From Cannabis sativa (taxonomy: Eukaryota; Streptophyta; Magnoliopsida; Rosales; Cannabaceae), in NCBI RefSeq assembly GCF_029168945.1, contig NC_083605.1:7075280-7139279 (forward strand): 64,000 nt of DNA, in the 5' to 3' direction. A program made the translations under genes and the position numbers. The notes under the pieces are model-generated. The model ran no database searches. It was not told where the DNA came from and worked only from the letters and a program-made list of their open reading frames with translations. This document shows, one piece after another, positions 48,616 to 59,214 of the stretch (positions are counted from its first letter, which is position 1; each line of letters opens with the position of its first letter).

Positions 48616-49057
48616 CTTTGTTGAACCCAAAATTATGTATTCTACATTTTGTGGTGTTGCTTAGTTGTCTTATATGCTTAGTGATTTGACCAATTAAGGA
48701 ATACGATACAAAGTTCAATACTAAACTATTGTGGCTACAAAGACAAATAATTAATCCTTGTAGAATAAACAAAGCTTCAAGATAATTACAAGTTGATTAA
48801 GAAATAAAAAAATAGGATTAAGGTATAAACAGATCATGAGGTGGATCTTTAACTTGGAATATAAGTAATAGCTAAAGTTGATTTGGACTTCTAAATTTTA
48901 TAATTTCCTTGACACGTGTCACATATTCTATAAGAACTTGTTTAGAGGTGTATTTATATTTGTATTTTATACACAAAATGTATATTTTTTTGCTGCAACA
49001 AAGACTTTTGGAGCTGAACCAAAATTTAATAAATATTAAAAGGAACAAACACACAAA
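48616..49057. other. Upstream region of LRR receptor gene
   Basis: Intergenic AT-rich DNA, including the likely promoter of the LRR gene. No distinct TATA box can be chosen with confidence among several AT-rich candidates, and no other gene is visible. Confidence 0.4.
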
Positions 49058-49141
49058 ATGGTCAAAGATAAAGCATTTAGTCAAGACTTGTATAAGTTTG
49101 TAGATTTTGGCTTCATATCTCCAAATAAACATTCATCAACA

Positions 49142-52087
49142 ATGATTTCTCTAAGCTCCCTTCACTCAGTTCAATTAAGGTTTATGTGTTGTTTCATTAT
49201 TTCTATAGCTATTTGTTTAGGTGCTGAGACTTCCAAGATTTTGTGCACAGAGAAGGAAAGACAATCTCTTCTCAAGTTTAAACAAGGCCTACTTGATGAG
49301 TCTAATGTTCTTTCCTCTTGGGAAAGCCAAAAAGATTGTTGTAAATGGAAAGGAATCAAATGCAACAATCAAACTGGTCATGTGATAATGGTTGATCTGA
49401 GTCATAACATTTCTGATGTCTTCTCTGTTGAGCAACCCCTAGCAGGTGAGATCAGTTCTTCACTACTTGAACTGACAGAACTGAATTATTTGGACCTCAG
49501 TTTCAACACCTTTGATGGACTCAAAATTCCAAGCTTTATGGGATCTTTTCAACAATTGAAACACCTTAAACTTGCAAGTGTTGGTTTTGTTGGTCCCATT
49601 CCTCACCAGCTTAGGAATCTCACAGGTTTGCATACTCTTGACCTTTCAATGAACTACCTTCTAACAGTCAATGATCTTGATTGGTTGACTCATTTTTCTT
49701 CTTTGAGATATCTTAACCTCACTCGTTTAAACCTTTCTGAAATTGTCAATTGGCCACTATCTATGGCCAAGCTTCCTTCTCTTATAGAGCTTCAATTATC
49801 TTCAACTACTCTTCCTGATCCTATTCTCAGTTCACTTCCACTAAATAATTTTTTAAACTCACTCGAAATTCTCAATCTTTCTGATAACCATTTCAGTCCT
49901 TCAATATTTTACTGGATTTCCAATATCAGCAGTAAACTTATTCATCTTGGACTGATGGCATGCCAGATACAAGGTCCAATCCCAGATGTTTTCACAAATA
50001 TGGCTTCTCTAGTGTCTTTGGACCTCTCACATAATCAACTCAAAGGCGGGTTACCAAAATCTTTTAAAAACATGTGTAGTTTGGAATCATTGAATCTTGA
50101 GTCAAATAAATTTTCTGATAGACTTTATGATTCCATTAAAAACTTGTCATGTGCTGAGGAGACCATGAAGTACCTGCACCTTAGTGGCAATCCCTTTTGG
50201 GGTCCATTTCCTGATCTCACAAATTTTTCATCTTTGATAGAATTGTTCATAGATGGTACCAATATGAGTGGCCCTCTTCCCAAAAACCTTAGCCAGTTTT
50301 CAAAGCTAAATATTTTGAGCTTAGCTTATAATCAGTTGAATGGGTCATTGCCAGATTTTACAGGACTTTCTTCTTTAAGATTGCTATTTCTTGCAAATAA
50401 TCAGTTGAGTGGATATGTACCTGAGAGTATTGGGAAGCTTTATAGCCTTGAAGTGTTGTTTCTTTCTTCAAATTCCTTGAATGGAGTCCTAACTGAAGCT
50501 CATTTCTTGAACCTCTCTCATTTGAACAATTTGGATATTTCTCATAATCCTATGTCTTTGAACTTTAGTTCAGATTGGATTCCACCTTTCCAACTTGAAT
50601 TTTTAAACATGGAGTCTTGCAATGTGGGCCCTGAATTTCCAAAATGGCTTCAAACACAGAAGAAACTTCGTTCACTTTATATGCCAAATGCCACAATTTC
50701 AGATTCCATACCTATTTGGTTTTGGAATCTTTCAACTACCTTAACTGAGTTGAACTTCTCTTACAACCAAATTCATGGGCAATTACCAAATCTATCCCCA
50801 AAGCAAAAGAACTATTTTTCATTGGATTTGAGCTACAACAATTTGAGTGGTCCAATTCCATTACTTTCTGGTGCAACCAACTTGATTCTCTCCAACAACA
50901 TCTTCTCAGGACCTCTTTCTTCCTTATGTGAAGCCCCAGCTCTACAGCTGTTTCGTCTCGACCTTTCAAATAATCGACTATCAGGGGAGCTTCCCAGTTG
51001 TTGGATACATTATGAAACACTGTTGTTCTTGAATCTAGCAAAGAATAATTTCTCAGGAAACATACCAATCTCTTTAAGTCATCTAAAAAACTTAGTGTTA
51101 CTACGTTTACACGATAACAACTTATCAGGAGAAGTGCCATCTTTGGAAGTCTGTAAAGAGTTAAGAGTTGTTGACCTTGGAAGGAATAAGTTAACTGGTA
51201 TGTTACCAACATTTCAAGGACAAAGCTTACCAAATCTACTGGTTCTAAGATTAAGGCACAATGAGATTCATGGAAGCTTGCCCTTGAGTCTATGTAGTCT
51301 ACCAGCTCTTCATGTTTTGGACCTCTCTGAGAATAACATATCTGGGTCCTTGCCAGAGTGCCTTAACAATATAACAGCCATGTCTTATGATGTGAATGAT
51401 AACATCATCATTGGCCTTGTACAAGTGGTCTGGAAAGGCATAGAGATTGAGTTTGGACAGAATCTCAAACACCTTAGAAGCATTGATATCTCAAGCAACA
51501 ACCTGGGTGGTAAAATTCCTGAAACATTTACTAGTCTCTTGAAAATGATTTCTTTGAACCTATCAAGAAATCACTTGACAGGAACCATTCCAGAAAAGTT
51601 TGACAAATTGAGCTCTAATTTAGAGTCTGTAGACTTGTCAAGAAACTGGCTAACTGGTTCTATTCCAACAAGCTTTTCAAGTTTGAATTTTCTTAGCTAC
51701 TTGGACTTGTCCTACAACAACCTGAGTGGTAGAATTCCAAAAGGCACCCAACTTCAGAGCTTTGATGCTTCTTCATATGTGGGAAATCTCCAACTTTGTG
51801 GCCAACCTCTCACAGAAGATTGCCCAGGAGATGAAATGAACCAAGATCCTGGTGCCCATAATGGGGATGGAGATGACAAAGATAAAGGTGAGGATAATGA
51901 GATTTTAAGCTTTGGGTTTTTTGTTAGTATAGGGATAGGTTATTTCATAGGATTTTGGGGAGTGTGTGGCACTTTTCTACTCAAGAGTTCTTGGAGAAAT
52001 GCTTATTTTCGTTTCTTTGATGATACAAAAGATTTGGTATACAAAAGAATCATAGTAGTGTTCAAGACAAGATTACATAGAGCTTAG
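49142..52087 (+). CDS. LRR receptor-like protein (RLP, Cf/EIX type)
   Basis: Predicted plasma-membrane surface receptor without a kinase domain, the class that senses extracellular ligands with partner kinases such as SOBIR1. It is a single exon. The frame is open from 49058, but the ATG at 49142 is preferred because it directly begins a signal peptide (MISLSSLHSVQLRFMCC...). This gives 981 aa. In order: LRRNT cap (C63, C94-C95, C102 in long-frame numbering), about 28 extracellular LxxLxLxxNxLxGxIP repeats, and an island-like break around MSYDVNDNIIIGLVQVVWKG. Then four more repeats, a cap with QLCGQPL and a Cys, an acidic stretch (D/E/G-rich), one membrane helix (ILSFGFFVSIGIGYFIGFWG...) and a short basic tail. 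Complete, with no frameshift. Ligand unknown. Confidence 0.93.
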   Translation: MISLSSLHSVQLRFMCCFIISIAICLGAETSKILCTEKERQSLLKFKQGLLDESNVLSSWESQKDCCKWKGIKCNNQTGHVIMVDLSHNISDVFSVEQPLAGEISSSLLELTELNYLDLSFNTFDGLKIPSFMGSFQQLKHLKLASVGFVGPIPHQLRNLTGLHTLDLSMNYLLTVNDLDWLTHFSSLRYLNLTRLNLSEIVNWPLSMAKLPSLIELQLSSTTLPDPILSSLPLNNFLNSLEILNLSDNHFSPSIFYWISNISSKLIHLGLMACQIQGPIPDVFTNMASLVSLDLSHNQLKGGLPKSFKNMCSLESLNLESNKFSDRLYDSIKNLSCAEETMKYLHLSGNPFWGPFPDLTNFSSLIELFIDGTNMSGPLPKNLSQFSKLNILSLAYNQLNGSLPDFTGLSSLRLLFLANNQLSGYVPESIGKLYSLEVLFLSSNSLNGVLTEAHFLNLSHLNNLDISHNPMSLNFSSDWIPPFQLEFLNMESCNVGPEFPKWLQTQKKLRSLYMPNATISDSIPIWFWNLSTTLTELNFSYNQIHGQLPNLSPKQKNYFSLDLSYNNLSGPIPLLSGATNLILSNNIFSGPLSSLCEAPALQLFRLDLSNNRLSGELPSCWIHYETLLFLNLAKNNFSGNIPISLSHLKNLVLLRLHDNNLSGEVPSLEVCKELRVVDLGRNKLTGMLPTFQGQSLPNLLVLRLRHNEIHGSLPLSLCSLPALHVLDLSENNISGSLPECLNNITAMSYDVNDNIIIGLVQVVWKGIEIEFGQNLKHLRSIDISSNNLGGKIPETFTSLLKMISLNLSRNHLTGTIPEKFDKLSSNLESVDLSRNWLTGSIPTSFSSLNFLSYLDLSYNNLSGRIPKGTQLQSFDASSYVGNLQLCGQPLTEDCPGDEMNQDPGAHNGDGDDKDKGEDNEILSFGFFVSIGIGYFIGFWGVCGTFLLKSSWRNAYFRFFDDTKDLVYKRIIVVFKTRLHRA

Positions 52088-52532
52088 ACACTAATAAATG
52101 GTGAAGTTGTGTATTATACAAACATTGCTTTTACTATACTAGTTTTTAGAGTTTTTGTGATCGGTTTCCATGATTATATTGGCGCATATATTTTTGTTGG
52201 CATAAATATTTCTAAATAATTATAACTAGAAATTCCATTTATTATTTTTCAAAAAATCCATTTTATATAAAGTGTGTCTATATAACAGAATTATTAGTTT
52301 ATGAGAAATTCATGGGTGACTTTTTATTTATATTAAAAATAAAATGGTTTATTATTAAAAATAAAATAGTTTATGAGAAATTCATGAGTCACTTTTTATT
52401 TATATATAATAAAATAAATAAAATAAATCCCATTACATCCAAAAAAAATACTTTGTACATATTAGGTTTTCTAAATATACTTATGTTATTTAGTTGGATT
52501 TTATTCTAAATAAGAATTTACTACTATTTATA
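52088..52532. other. Downstream of LRR gene; Helitron-like 5-prime remnant
   Basis: 52.26-52.40 kb contains TATATAACAGAATTATTAGTTTATGAGAAATTCATGGGTGAC. It is related to the 5-prime part of the Helitrons at 53.8 and 62.1 kb (listed below) but has no 3-prime hairpin. Otherwise AT-rich, no gene. Confidence 0.45.
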
Positions 52533-53729
52533 TCTTTATATATTAAAAGTGCCTATTTAACGGCATTTCTTGGTTTAACAGAATATATTTAAAAATAAAA
52601 AAGAATATTCTGTTAAATTTAACGATTAGGTTTGATCTCCCGTTAACAAATAAACCCAATAATTAAACCCAAAAAATTAAACAATCTTTTAAATATTAAT
52701 AATCTCTTTTTAAATTAAAAAAATCATCTTAGCCACATATCTCTCTAACAAATCTATCTTGGGAGAATATTAATAATTTTTTTATTTATTTTTTAAAAAA
52801 GAAAAATATAGATAAAATGTCTAGAATATTCCTAATTAATTTATATTATTTTTTTAATAAAAATTTATATTATTAAATATCTGTGATCAAGCCTTTTCCT
52901 ATAATTAATCTCGAACACTCTACTTGAAAAATATCTGTGATCAAGCCTTTTCCTATAATTTTCGCTTTCATTTGCATTTACAGAATAGTAAGGAGAAATC
53001 TATGGAAAACTTATCTTTGCATATTTGCATCAAGAGGAATTAAAACTTATCTTTCCAGCTCTTACGTTGTTTTCTGCTATTGCAAAATGCATTCAGAGAT
53101 CGTTACCTTGTCTTTAGTATATTTGACTTGCTGTTTCCTTTTGTATTCACAAATTTTTCAGGTTGAGATTTGTTTGACATCCAACATAATACAATTTCTT
53201 CACTGGACGTTCACCATTTTGGTTGGGTCTTTTGCTTCTTTTTATCTTACAAAATCTAATTTAGGAATAAAATTATTACTTTTCCATAACTAAATTTCCT
53301 AATAAACTCTAAAATGTTTTGTTTATTCCCTTTTTGTTGCAGTTAGTAATGTTTCTTCCATTTATGTCTATATTTTGCAAGTCATATACTCCAAAATTCA
53401 TAGCTAATCCTGTATGTTGATGCAGCTGAACTGTATGAAGAAAAACATCCCTTATCCCTCTGCACTGATGATAGGTTTCTTAACTAGCCACCCAAACAAT
53501 TTTGATTCAAAAATCAAATGCTCAATCGCAACATCCTAATCGTAGAACACGAGAACAATTTCAATCATAGCTTTATATACACAATTATGGCATTCTTAAC
53601 AAATTTACCTTTACAAAACAAATCGTTTAACAAAATAATTTACAATTAATTATCGAATTCTTAAATAAAAACCACTAGAACTTAAATAAAACTAATATTT
53701 ACGTGGCTCGCCACGTAACTTTCATCTAG
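52533..53729 (+). mobile_element. Non-autonomous Helitron (1.2 kb)
   Basis: It begins TCTTTATATATTAAAAGTGCC after an A and ends with a 16-bp hairpin (ACGTGGC-TC-GCCACGT, 53701-53716), a 9-nt spacer and CTAG, followed by T. That is the full Helitron signature: 5-prime TC, 3-prime hairpin plus CTRR, insertion between A and T, no TSD. The interior is AT-rich, has a 31-bp direct repeat (52875 and 52928, ATCTGTGATCAAGCC) and no RepHel coding. Confidence 0.85.
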
Positions 53730-53806
53730 TATTATATATATATTGCTAAAGAATTATTTGTTTTTTTTGGCTCGATTAGATTATAATTGTTTGGCTCCAC
53801 ATTTAT

Positions 53807-54027
53807 TCTATATAAAATATGGCTATTTAACAGAATTTTTGGTTTATGAGAAATTATTGGGTGACTTTTTTTTTTTATTATTATTTTATTTAAATCACTA
53901 TTATGCTTTCAAATTTCAATGATTATCACTACATTGAATATTATTAATTTTAAAATTATGATATTAAAAAAAAGTAAAAACTAATATAAAATTAACATAC
54001 GTGATTTGACACGTAACATCTACCTAG
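53807..54027 (+). mobile_element. Short Helitron derivative (~220 bp)
   Basis: The 3-prime end has the hairpin ACGTG...CACGT (53999-54014), then CTAG (54024-54027) followed by T. The 5-prime part TCTATATAAAATATGGCTATTTAACAG resembles the Helitron at 52.5 kb and the minus-strand one at 62.1 kb. The exact 5-prime base is less certain because the preceding base is T, not A. Confidence 0.65.
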
Positions 54028-54059
54028 TATAAAAGATATTTCTGTAAAAATTGTGCTAC

Positions 54060-55150
54060 ATTTAGTAGGGGCGTACATTGGGTGGGGTTTTCAAGTTTTT
54101 GGGTTCGGGTTTTGGAATCTTGGGATTGAACCCGCCCGTATGGAGACCAAATTTTTTGAGTTTCGGATCCGGTTTGGTCGAGTTCTGGGTGGGTTGGGGT
54201 CAAGTTTCGGGTTAGGCTGGACTTTCTTTCTTTTTATTTATTTATTTATTTTTATCGAAAAATATCACTTTCTTTTTAACAGTATTGCAGAAAAGTACAT
54301 AAAATTTCAGCGACTTTTTTCATTCTAATATTTCTATTTTTTTGTCATCTTACAGTATAATTTTTGTAGTTTTTAATTTCCTCATTATAAAAAAAATTAC
54401 TCTACTTACAAACTTATCAATTATATAAGAAAAGTTCGTAATCTAAAATCTAAACTCCAAAATTCAAATGGAATAATTACATAAGGCACCATTTTTTGTA
54501 AAATATTTGTATTTTTACGTTCAAAGAATGTTTTTTTTTGTATTTTTACGGTTTTTTAAAAAATAACACGAAAACAACATAAAATCAACAAGAAAACAAC
54601 ATAAAAGTAACATGAAAATAACATCAAAATAACAACAAAAAAACAACAAAAAATAACATACATATAACAAAAAATTAACAACAAATGAACAAAATTTCAA
54701 CATAAAAGACCGTATTTTATGTAAATAAAATAAAAAAAATCGTAAAAATATTTAAAATTCTGTGAAACTGTATTTTTGTTGTTTTTTTTGTTGTTTTTGT
54801 GCATTTGTGAAATTAACCCAATTCAAATTCCATAAAACAAAATCCATTCATATTACATAGGTTAAAGTCCAAACAAAACAAAATCCATACCATAGTCTAA
54901 GGGTACACATCGGGTAGGTTTTTTGGGTTTTCAAGTTTTGGAATCTTTGGAGTTTGGACCGAATCTGCCCGTATGGAGACCAAATTATTTAAGTTTCGGG
55001 TCTAGGTGGGTCGGGTCCGAGTTGGTCGGGCTTCGGGTTGGGCTGGGCTTTCTTTTTTCTTTTTCTTTTTTTTTTTTGAAAAATATTACTTTTTTCTAAA
55101 CATTTTTGCATGAAAGTACATAAAATTTCAACAACTTTTTTTACTCTAAA
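54060..55150. repeat. Diverged duplicate units, CCCGTATGGAGACCAAATT
   Basis: Two blocks (about 54068-54310 and 54900-55150) share GGGTTTTCAAG-TTTTGG, CCGCCCGTATGGAGACCAAATT, GGGTTGGGCTGG and TTCTACA/TTTCTATTTTTTT. A related inverted piece (CCCGAACCCAG...) lies at 62.17-62.31 kb. They look like copies of one MITE family. 54.47-54.83 kb between them is an AACAACATAAAA-rich inverted-repeat stretch. No gene. Confidence 0.65.
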
Positions 55151-55318
55151 ATTTCTATTTTTTTATCATCTTACAATATATTCTTTGCATTTTTAATTTT
55201 CATATATCTGTTCAATATAAAATGTGTCTGAATTATTGAGTATATAGCTGAAAAAGACCGTCTACCTCGAAATCTTGACATTCATGCATTTTTAATTTCC
55301 ATATATCTGTTCTATATA

Positions 55319-56995
55319 TTCTTAGCATCTAAAAATACCTTAAAATTAAAAAATCTTAAAAATTATTAAAACATATTTCAATGGCCTCGATTGTGAAGGA
55401 GGCTTAAAATTTTGGGAAACTTACAAAAATACTGGATTTTGACTCAATTCTTACAAAAATACTGCCACACGGTAAAAATAACTTTTATACTGTTTTGGAA
55501 CTTTTTTTTTTTCTTTTATACTGTAAACACCGAAAATATAAAACGAGGGTCCATCTTCTACACCCACACACAGAACCACCACAATAACACCAGAACAACC
55601 GAAAAACAACCATTAAATTCCGGTGAGATGAAGCAGAAACATTAAAACCATTAATATTAGGGCTGTCATGATTTTTCTAATGTTGTTTTTGGGCTGTTCC
55701 ACTATTGTTTCGTATGTTTAACAAATATTGGTTTTAAATTGCACATGTTAAACCAACTACTAAATATTTATATGAGGTAACCAGAATGAAAAAATTATGG
55801 ACAGTAAAAGACTTACCTTCCATTAAAGTGGTGAAACCTAGAAGACCAAAAAAAAAGAGGATGGAAGCTGGTTGGGAAAAAAAACAACAACATAACAAAT
55901 GCAGTAAATGTGGGAAGTTGGAGCACAACAAGAGAGCATACAGGAGGAGACATCAAGAATGAAAAGAATGAGAATAGCTAAAAAAAACAGTGGAACAACA
56001 AAAGAAAATTGGCCATATATTGAAGTATATGATACTGAAGAAATAACTTACATGCAAATTTTATTGTTCCCTATTGCTAGTAAAAATAGAGCAGTACAAT
56101 AATATTTAAAAAAAATGAGATAAAAAAATAAAAGAAAACAACAGTAAAACAACATTGAAACAATAATAAAACAATAACAAAATAAACCATCAGAGCCATC
56201 AAAAGATACAAACTACTTACAAAAACCAGAGCTAACTATAACCCCAAAAAAGGAAAAAAAAAACATAATTAGTAAAAACAACAAAAATTCATTAAAGTTT
56301 ATGTTGTTCTAGAAAAAATAAATAAAGAAAAAAAGAGATTTTTTTTACTTAGAAAGCTTGAGTTGTCTACTGTTCTTCTTCTTCATCTGTATTGTTCTTC
56401 TTGAAGATATTCTCAAGGATAGGCTCTTTGTCTACTGGTCTCTCTCTCGCTCTCTCTCTCTCTCTTCAAACACATCTTGAGGGCTAAAGTTCAAGCACAA
56501 TTGTATGGATTTGTAAACAAAAAAAATAAAATAAAGAAGAACATGAAGAAGCAGATGAACATGTGAGGGATATGAATAGCTTAAGATGATGAAAAAAATT
56601 GAAATGATGAAATGTGAGATAAGTGTAATTATAAAACAAATATAATATATAATTTTTTTTATTTGTCACTTTTTTTTTTAAAATGTGAGCTACCCTGATT
56701 TGACCATGAGCATCACATCAACAATTTTCTTTAAATTAATTAAAAAAAAATAGAAAAATGTATGCAAAGTGACCAGTGATAGTATGGCAATATAAAAGAT
56801 GGTATAAATGTACAATATTTTTGTAATTTCTACCGTATGACAGTATAAAAGTAATAAAATGCTAAAATACAATATACCTTGTAAATTTTTTTTTATTGAA
56901 ATTTTAGCATCTAGAAATAACTTAAAATTAAAATATCCTAAAAATTGTTAAGAATATTTCAATGGCCTCTATTGAGAGAGAAGGAGGCTTAAAAG
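55319..56995 (+). mobile_element. Decayed MuDR-type element between 90-bp direct repeats
   Basis: The blocks 55320-55408 and 56905-56992 are imperfect direct copies (TTAGCATCTA-AAATA...TTTCAATGGCCTC...GGAGGCTTAAAA). Just inside them the ends are roughly inverted (ACTTACAAAAATACTG against CAGTATAAAAGT/TTTTTGTAA). The only coding remnant is the zinc-knuckle piece at 55747. The remainder is poly-A/T-rich, with a CT microsatellite at 56439-56465. Element limits are not exact. Confidence 0.5.
55747..55962 (+). pseudogene. MULE transposase C-terminal fragment (zinc knuckle)
   Basis: A 71-codon frame with KLWTVKDLPSIKVVKPRRPKKKR, the proline/basic run before the knuckle in plant MURA-type transposases. 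It is followed by CSKCGKLEHNKRAYRRR. The knuckle normally reads C-x2-C-x4-H-x4-C; here the last Cys is replaced (Tyr). The DDE catalytic core and SWIM domain are absent upstream, so this is a dead terminal fragment. Confidence 0.8.
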
Positions 56996-57932
56996 GTTTC
57001 TATTGAAATTTTCAATCCCCGATTGAGAGCTGGTGAAAGAGCTTTTCCACGATTGAGGGTGTAAGCTTAAAAGAATTCGACTGAAACTTTCAATCGCCGC
57101 TTCTTTGCGACTGAGGGTTGGTTTCGCAGTTTGCTAATGCCGATGATGATGATGATGATGACGATCTGGGGTTTGATACCCGCAAATCTTCGAGACTTTA
57201 GAGTCAACGCTCTGAGTTTCACCGTTCAAAACACAATGAGTTTGAAGTAGTCGATACGATTGATCAGTTGATTGGTTCGATTCTTGATTCAAAATCGATC
57301 TGTTGTTGATTGGTCCTATTGAGCATCATAATGGTCTCCATGCTTAGAGCTTCACCGTTCTAGGTGAAACAGGATTAGTTTGAAGTCGATACGATTGAAC
57401 AATCAATTGGTCTGATTCTTGATCTAAAATTGGATTGTTGTCGATTAGATTTTCGATTGGTCCTATTGAGCATCGGAGTCTGCAACTTGGGAGGGAGTTT
57501 CGTTTACAACTGCTGGACTTGTCTGCAACTGGAATGGCTGATTTGTAGAGGAATCAACATAAGATACCTCACAGGTAACAACATAAGATATTTTGCCCCT
57601 TTTGACTTTCTAATGTAAGTTAAATTTCAATTTTATTTAACACATTTGAATTTGGCTTTTGTTAAGGAAATAAAACCAGTCTAATGAAGTCCTTTTGAAA
57701 ACACAAATATTAGATGTTAGGCAAACTTATGATTTTTTTTTTTGGCTATAATAAAAACATACTTTTGTTAATCTTGGAATTGAAAATTCCTTTGTGAAAA
57801 TGTTCTCAATGTGATTAGAAGAAAAGGTTTAAAAAGCAGAAAGTGGTCGACAAGACTTGGCACAAAATTGCATTGGCTTAATTTTGCTAAGTTTTATAGT
57901 TGACAGGACTGGGCTAACATTTTAGAAGCTAA
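56996..57932. other. Non-coding region with internal duplication
   Basis: 57.20-57.47 kb holds two diverged copies of a unit with TTTGAAGT-GTCGATACGATTGA and TTGATT(C)GGTCCTATTGAGCATC, and a (GAT)n run lies at 57140-57164. It could derive from an old gene leader, but no reading frame resembles a family I know. Confidence 0.4.
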
Positions 57933-58247
57933 GCATGTTTGGTATTGTTTTCTGTTTTTTGTTTTAAAAAATTGTTTTTAGAAATGAGAACAAAAAATAG
58001 TTTTTGAAGTTTTTAAAACACAAGTCATGTTTGGTTAGTGATTTTTAAAAACAATATTAACCAAAGGTAAATTGGTTTTTAGAACAGAAAACAACATTTT
58101 GTTGTTTTCAAAATTCTTGTTTTTTGTAACTTTGTTTTCTGAAAGCTGTTTTTAAAAAATAAGGCCAAACAAGCCAAATTGTTTTTAAAAACAATTTTCT
58201 GTTTTTAAAAACAAAAAACTGTTTTTTAGTTATGATGCCAAACATGC
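57933..58247. mobile_element. MITE with GCATGTTTGG ends
   Basis: GCATGTTTGGTATTG at the left is mirrored by ATGCCAAACATGC at the right. The interior is built of TTTTTAAAAACA-type words in both orientations and can fold on itself. A short repeated CTA beside each end may be a 3-bp TSD. It lies just upstream of the dehydrogenase relic. Confidence 0.7.
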
Positions 58248-58453
58248 ACTAAATTATCGACTTTTGCAAACTTTGACTCTAACTCTATCTTTTATTCCTC
58301 AAAAGCTTTGTATTGTATATCCTCTTATTCGATATCTTCTGATAATTGGTACACGCCAAATCTTATGTCTCAGTAATGTTATGCTATACTATCAATGCAT
58401 ATCCATTTATATGTAATGTGTGTTAAATCTTTTTCTATGCTCTTCTTTCTTAG

Positions 58454-59214
58454 TAAATACTTCCCAAAACATAAGCTTCTGGAAAATCTAATTGCAACGA
58501 CTGATGCTAAAGTTGCTTTGCTTGGTGCTGACTATTGCCTCCATGTTGTGCCTGTACAGGTTTCTTACTTCCCTAATACTAATGATTTCAATTAATTTCT
58601 GCTTCAAATTTTTGAATAAGTTTATAGCAAGCCCTCAATTCAAGCTAAGATAAAATTAAAATTTAGTTTACTTAAGGTAGTGCTGTTTCAGTCACTGCAA
58701 AAGTACTCATAGTGTGTTTTTCATATTACAACATCTTGCATAATATAGGGGCAGATACCGGAATCTGTCTATGGTTAGTGCAGTTCAGCTTGTCTTTTCT
58801 AGCCGGAATTGCTGATTATGTCGATCCAGGCTTGCCGTTCATATCCCTCACAAGGGCTTAGAGCTCAATACACTAATGATGATGTCTCAAATTATTCCCT
58901 ACGCACTGAATAATCAAGGTCAACCTTTCATTGCATTGTTAGGACCTTCTTTCTCTTTGGAACTTATGAATACATTACCAACAGGTGAGGTGGGGCATTA
59001 AGATTTATTGATTAAGCTTATCATCTTGAGGATTAATAGATTGCCTAAAGATTTGTTGAACAAACGTTGCAGTTGCTTAGGCCATGTTTAAAGATGTTCA
59101 TCCTATTCTTGTGTAATTCTTTTCAGCAATGGTGGTGGCATCAAAAGACAAAAAATTGGCAAATGCCGTTCAGCAGCTACTAGCTTCCGATCATCTAAGA
59201 ATCAACACTTCAAG
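58454..59214 (+). pseudogene. Glycerol-3-phosphate dehydrogenase (NAD+, plastid type) fragment
   Basis: Three consecutive exon relics of an NAD-dependent glycerol-3-phosphate dehydrogenase (GLY1/SFD1-like), which makes glycerol-3-phosphate for plastid lipids. Exon a, 58454-58559, reads KYFPKHKLLENLIATTDAK...LLGADYCLHVVPVQ. Exon b, 58784-58984, reads AGIADYVDPGLPFISL; after a one-base deletion it resumes as KGLELNTL-MMSQIIP and GPSFSLELMNTLPT. Exon c, 59127-59214, reads AMVVASKDKKLANAVQQLLAS. Splice signals are still present (CAG/GT, AG/GT). The N-terminal NAD-binding exons and all exons after c are missing, so no active enzyme can be made. The enzyme call is from remembered family motifs and is quite secure. 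Confidence 0.85.

Noticed and set aside
49058..49141. N-terminal 28-residue extension of the LRR receptor
   Set aside because: It would bury the signal peptide; the second ATG at 49142 directly starts a typical secretory leader.
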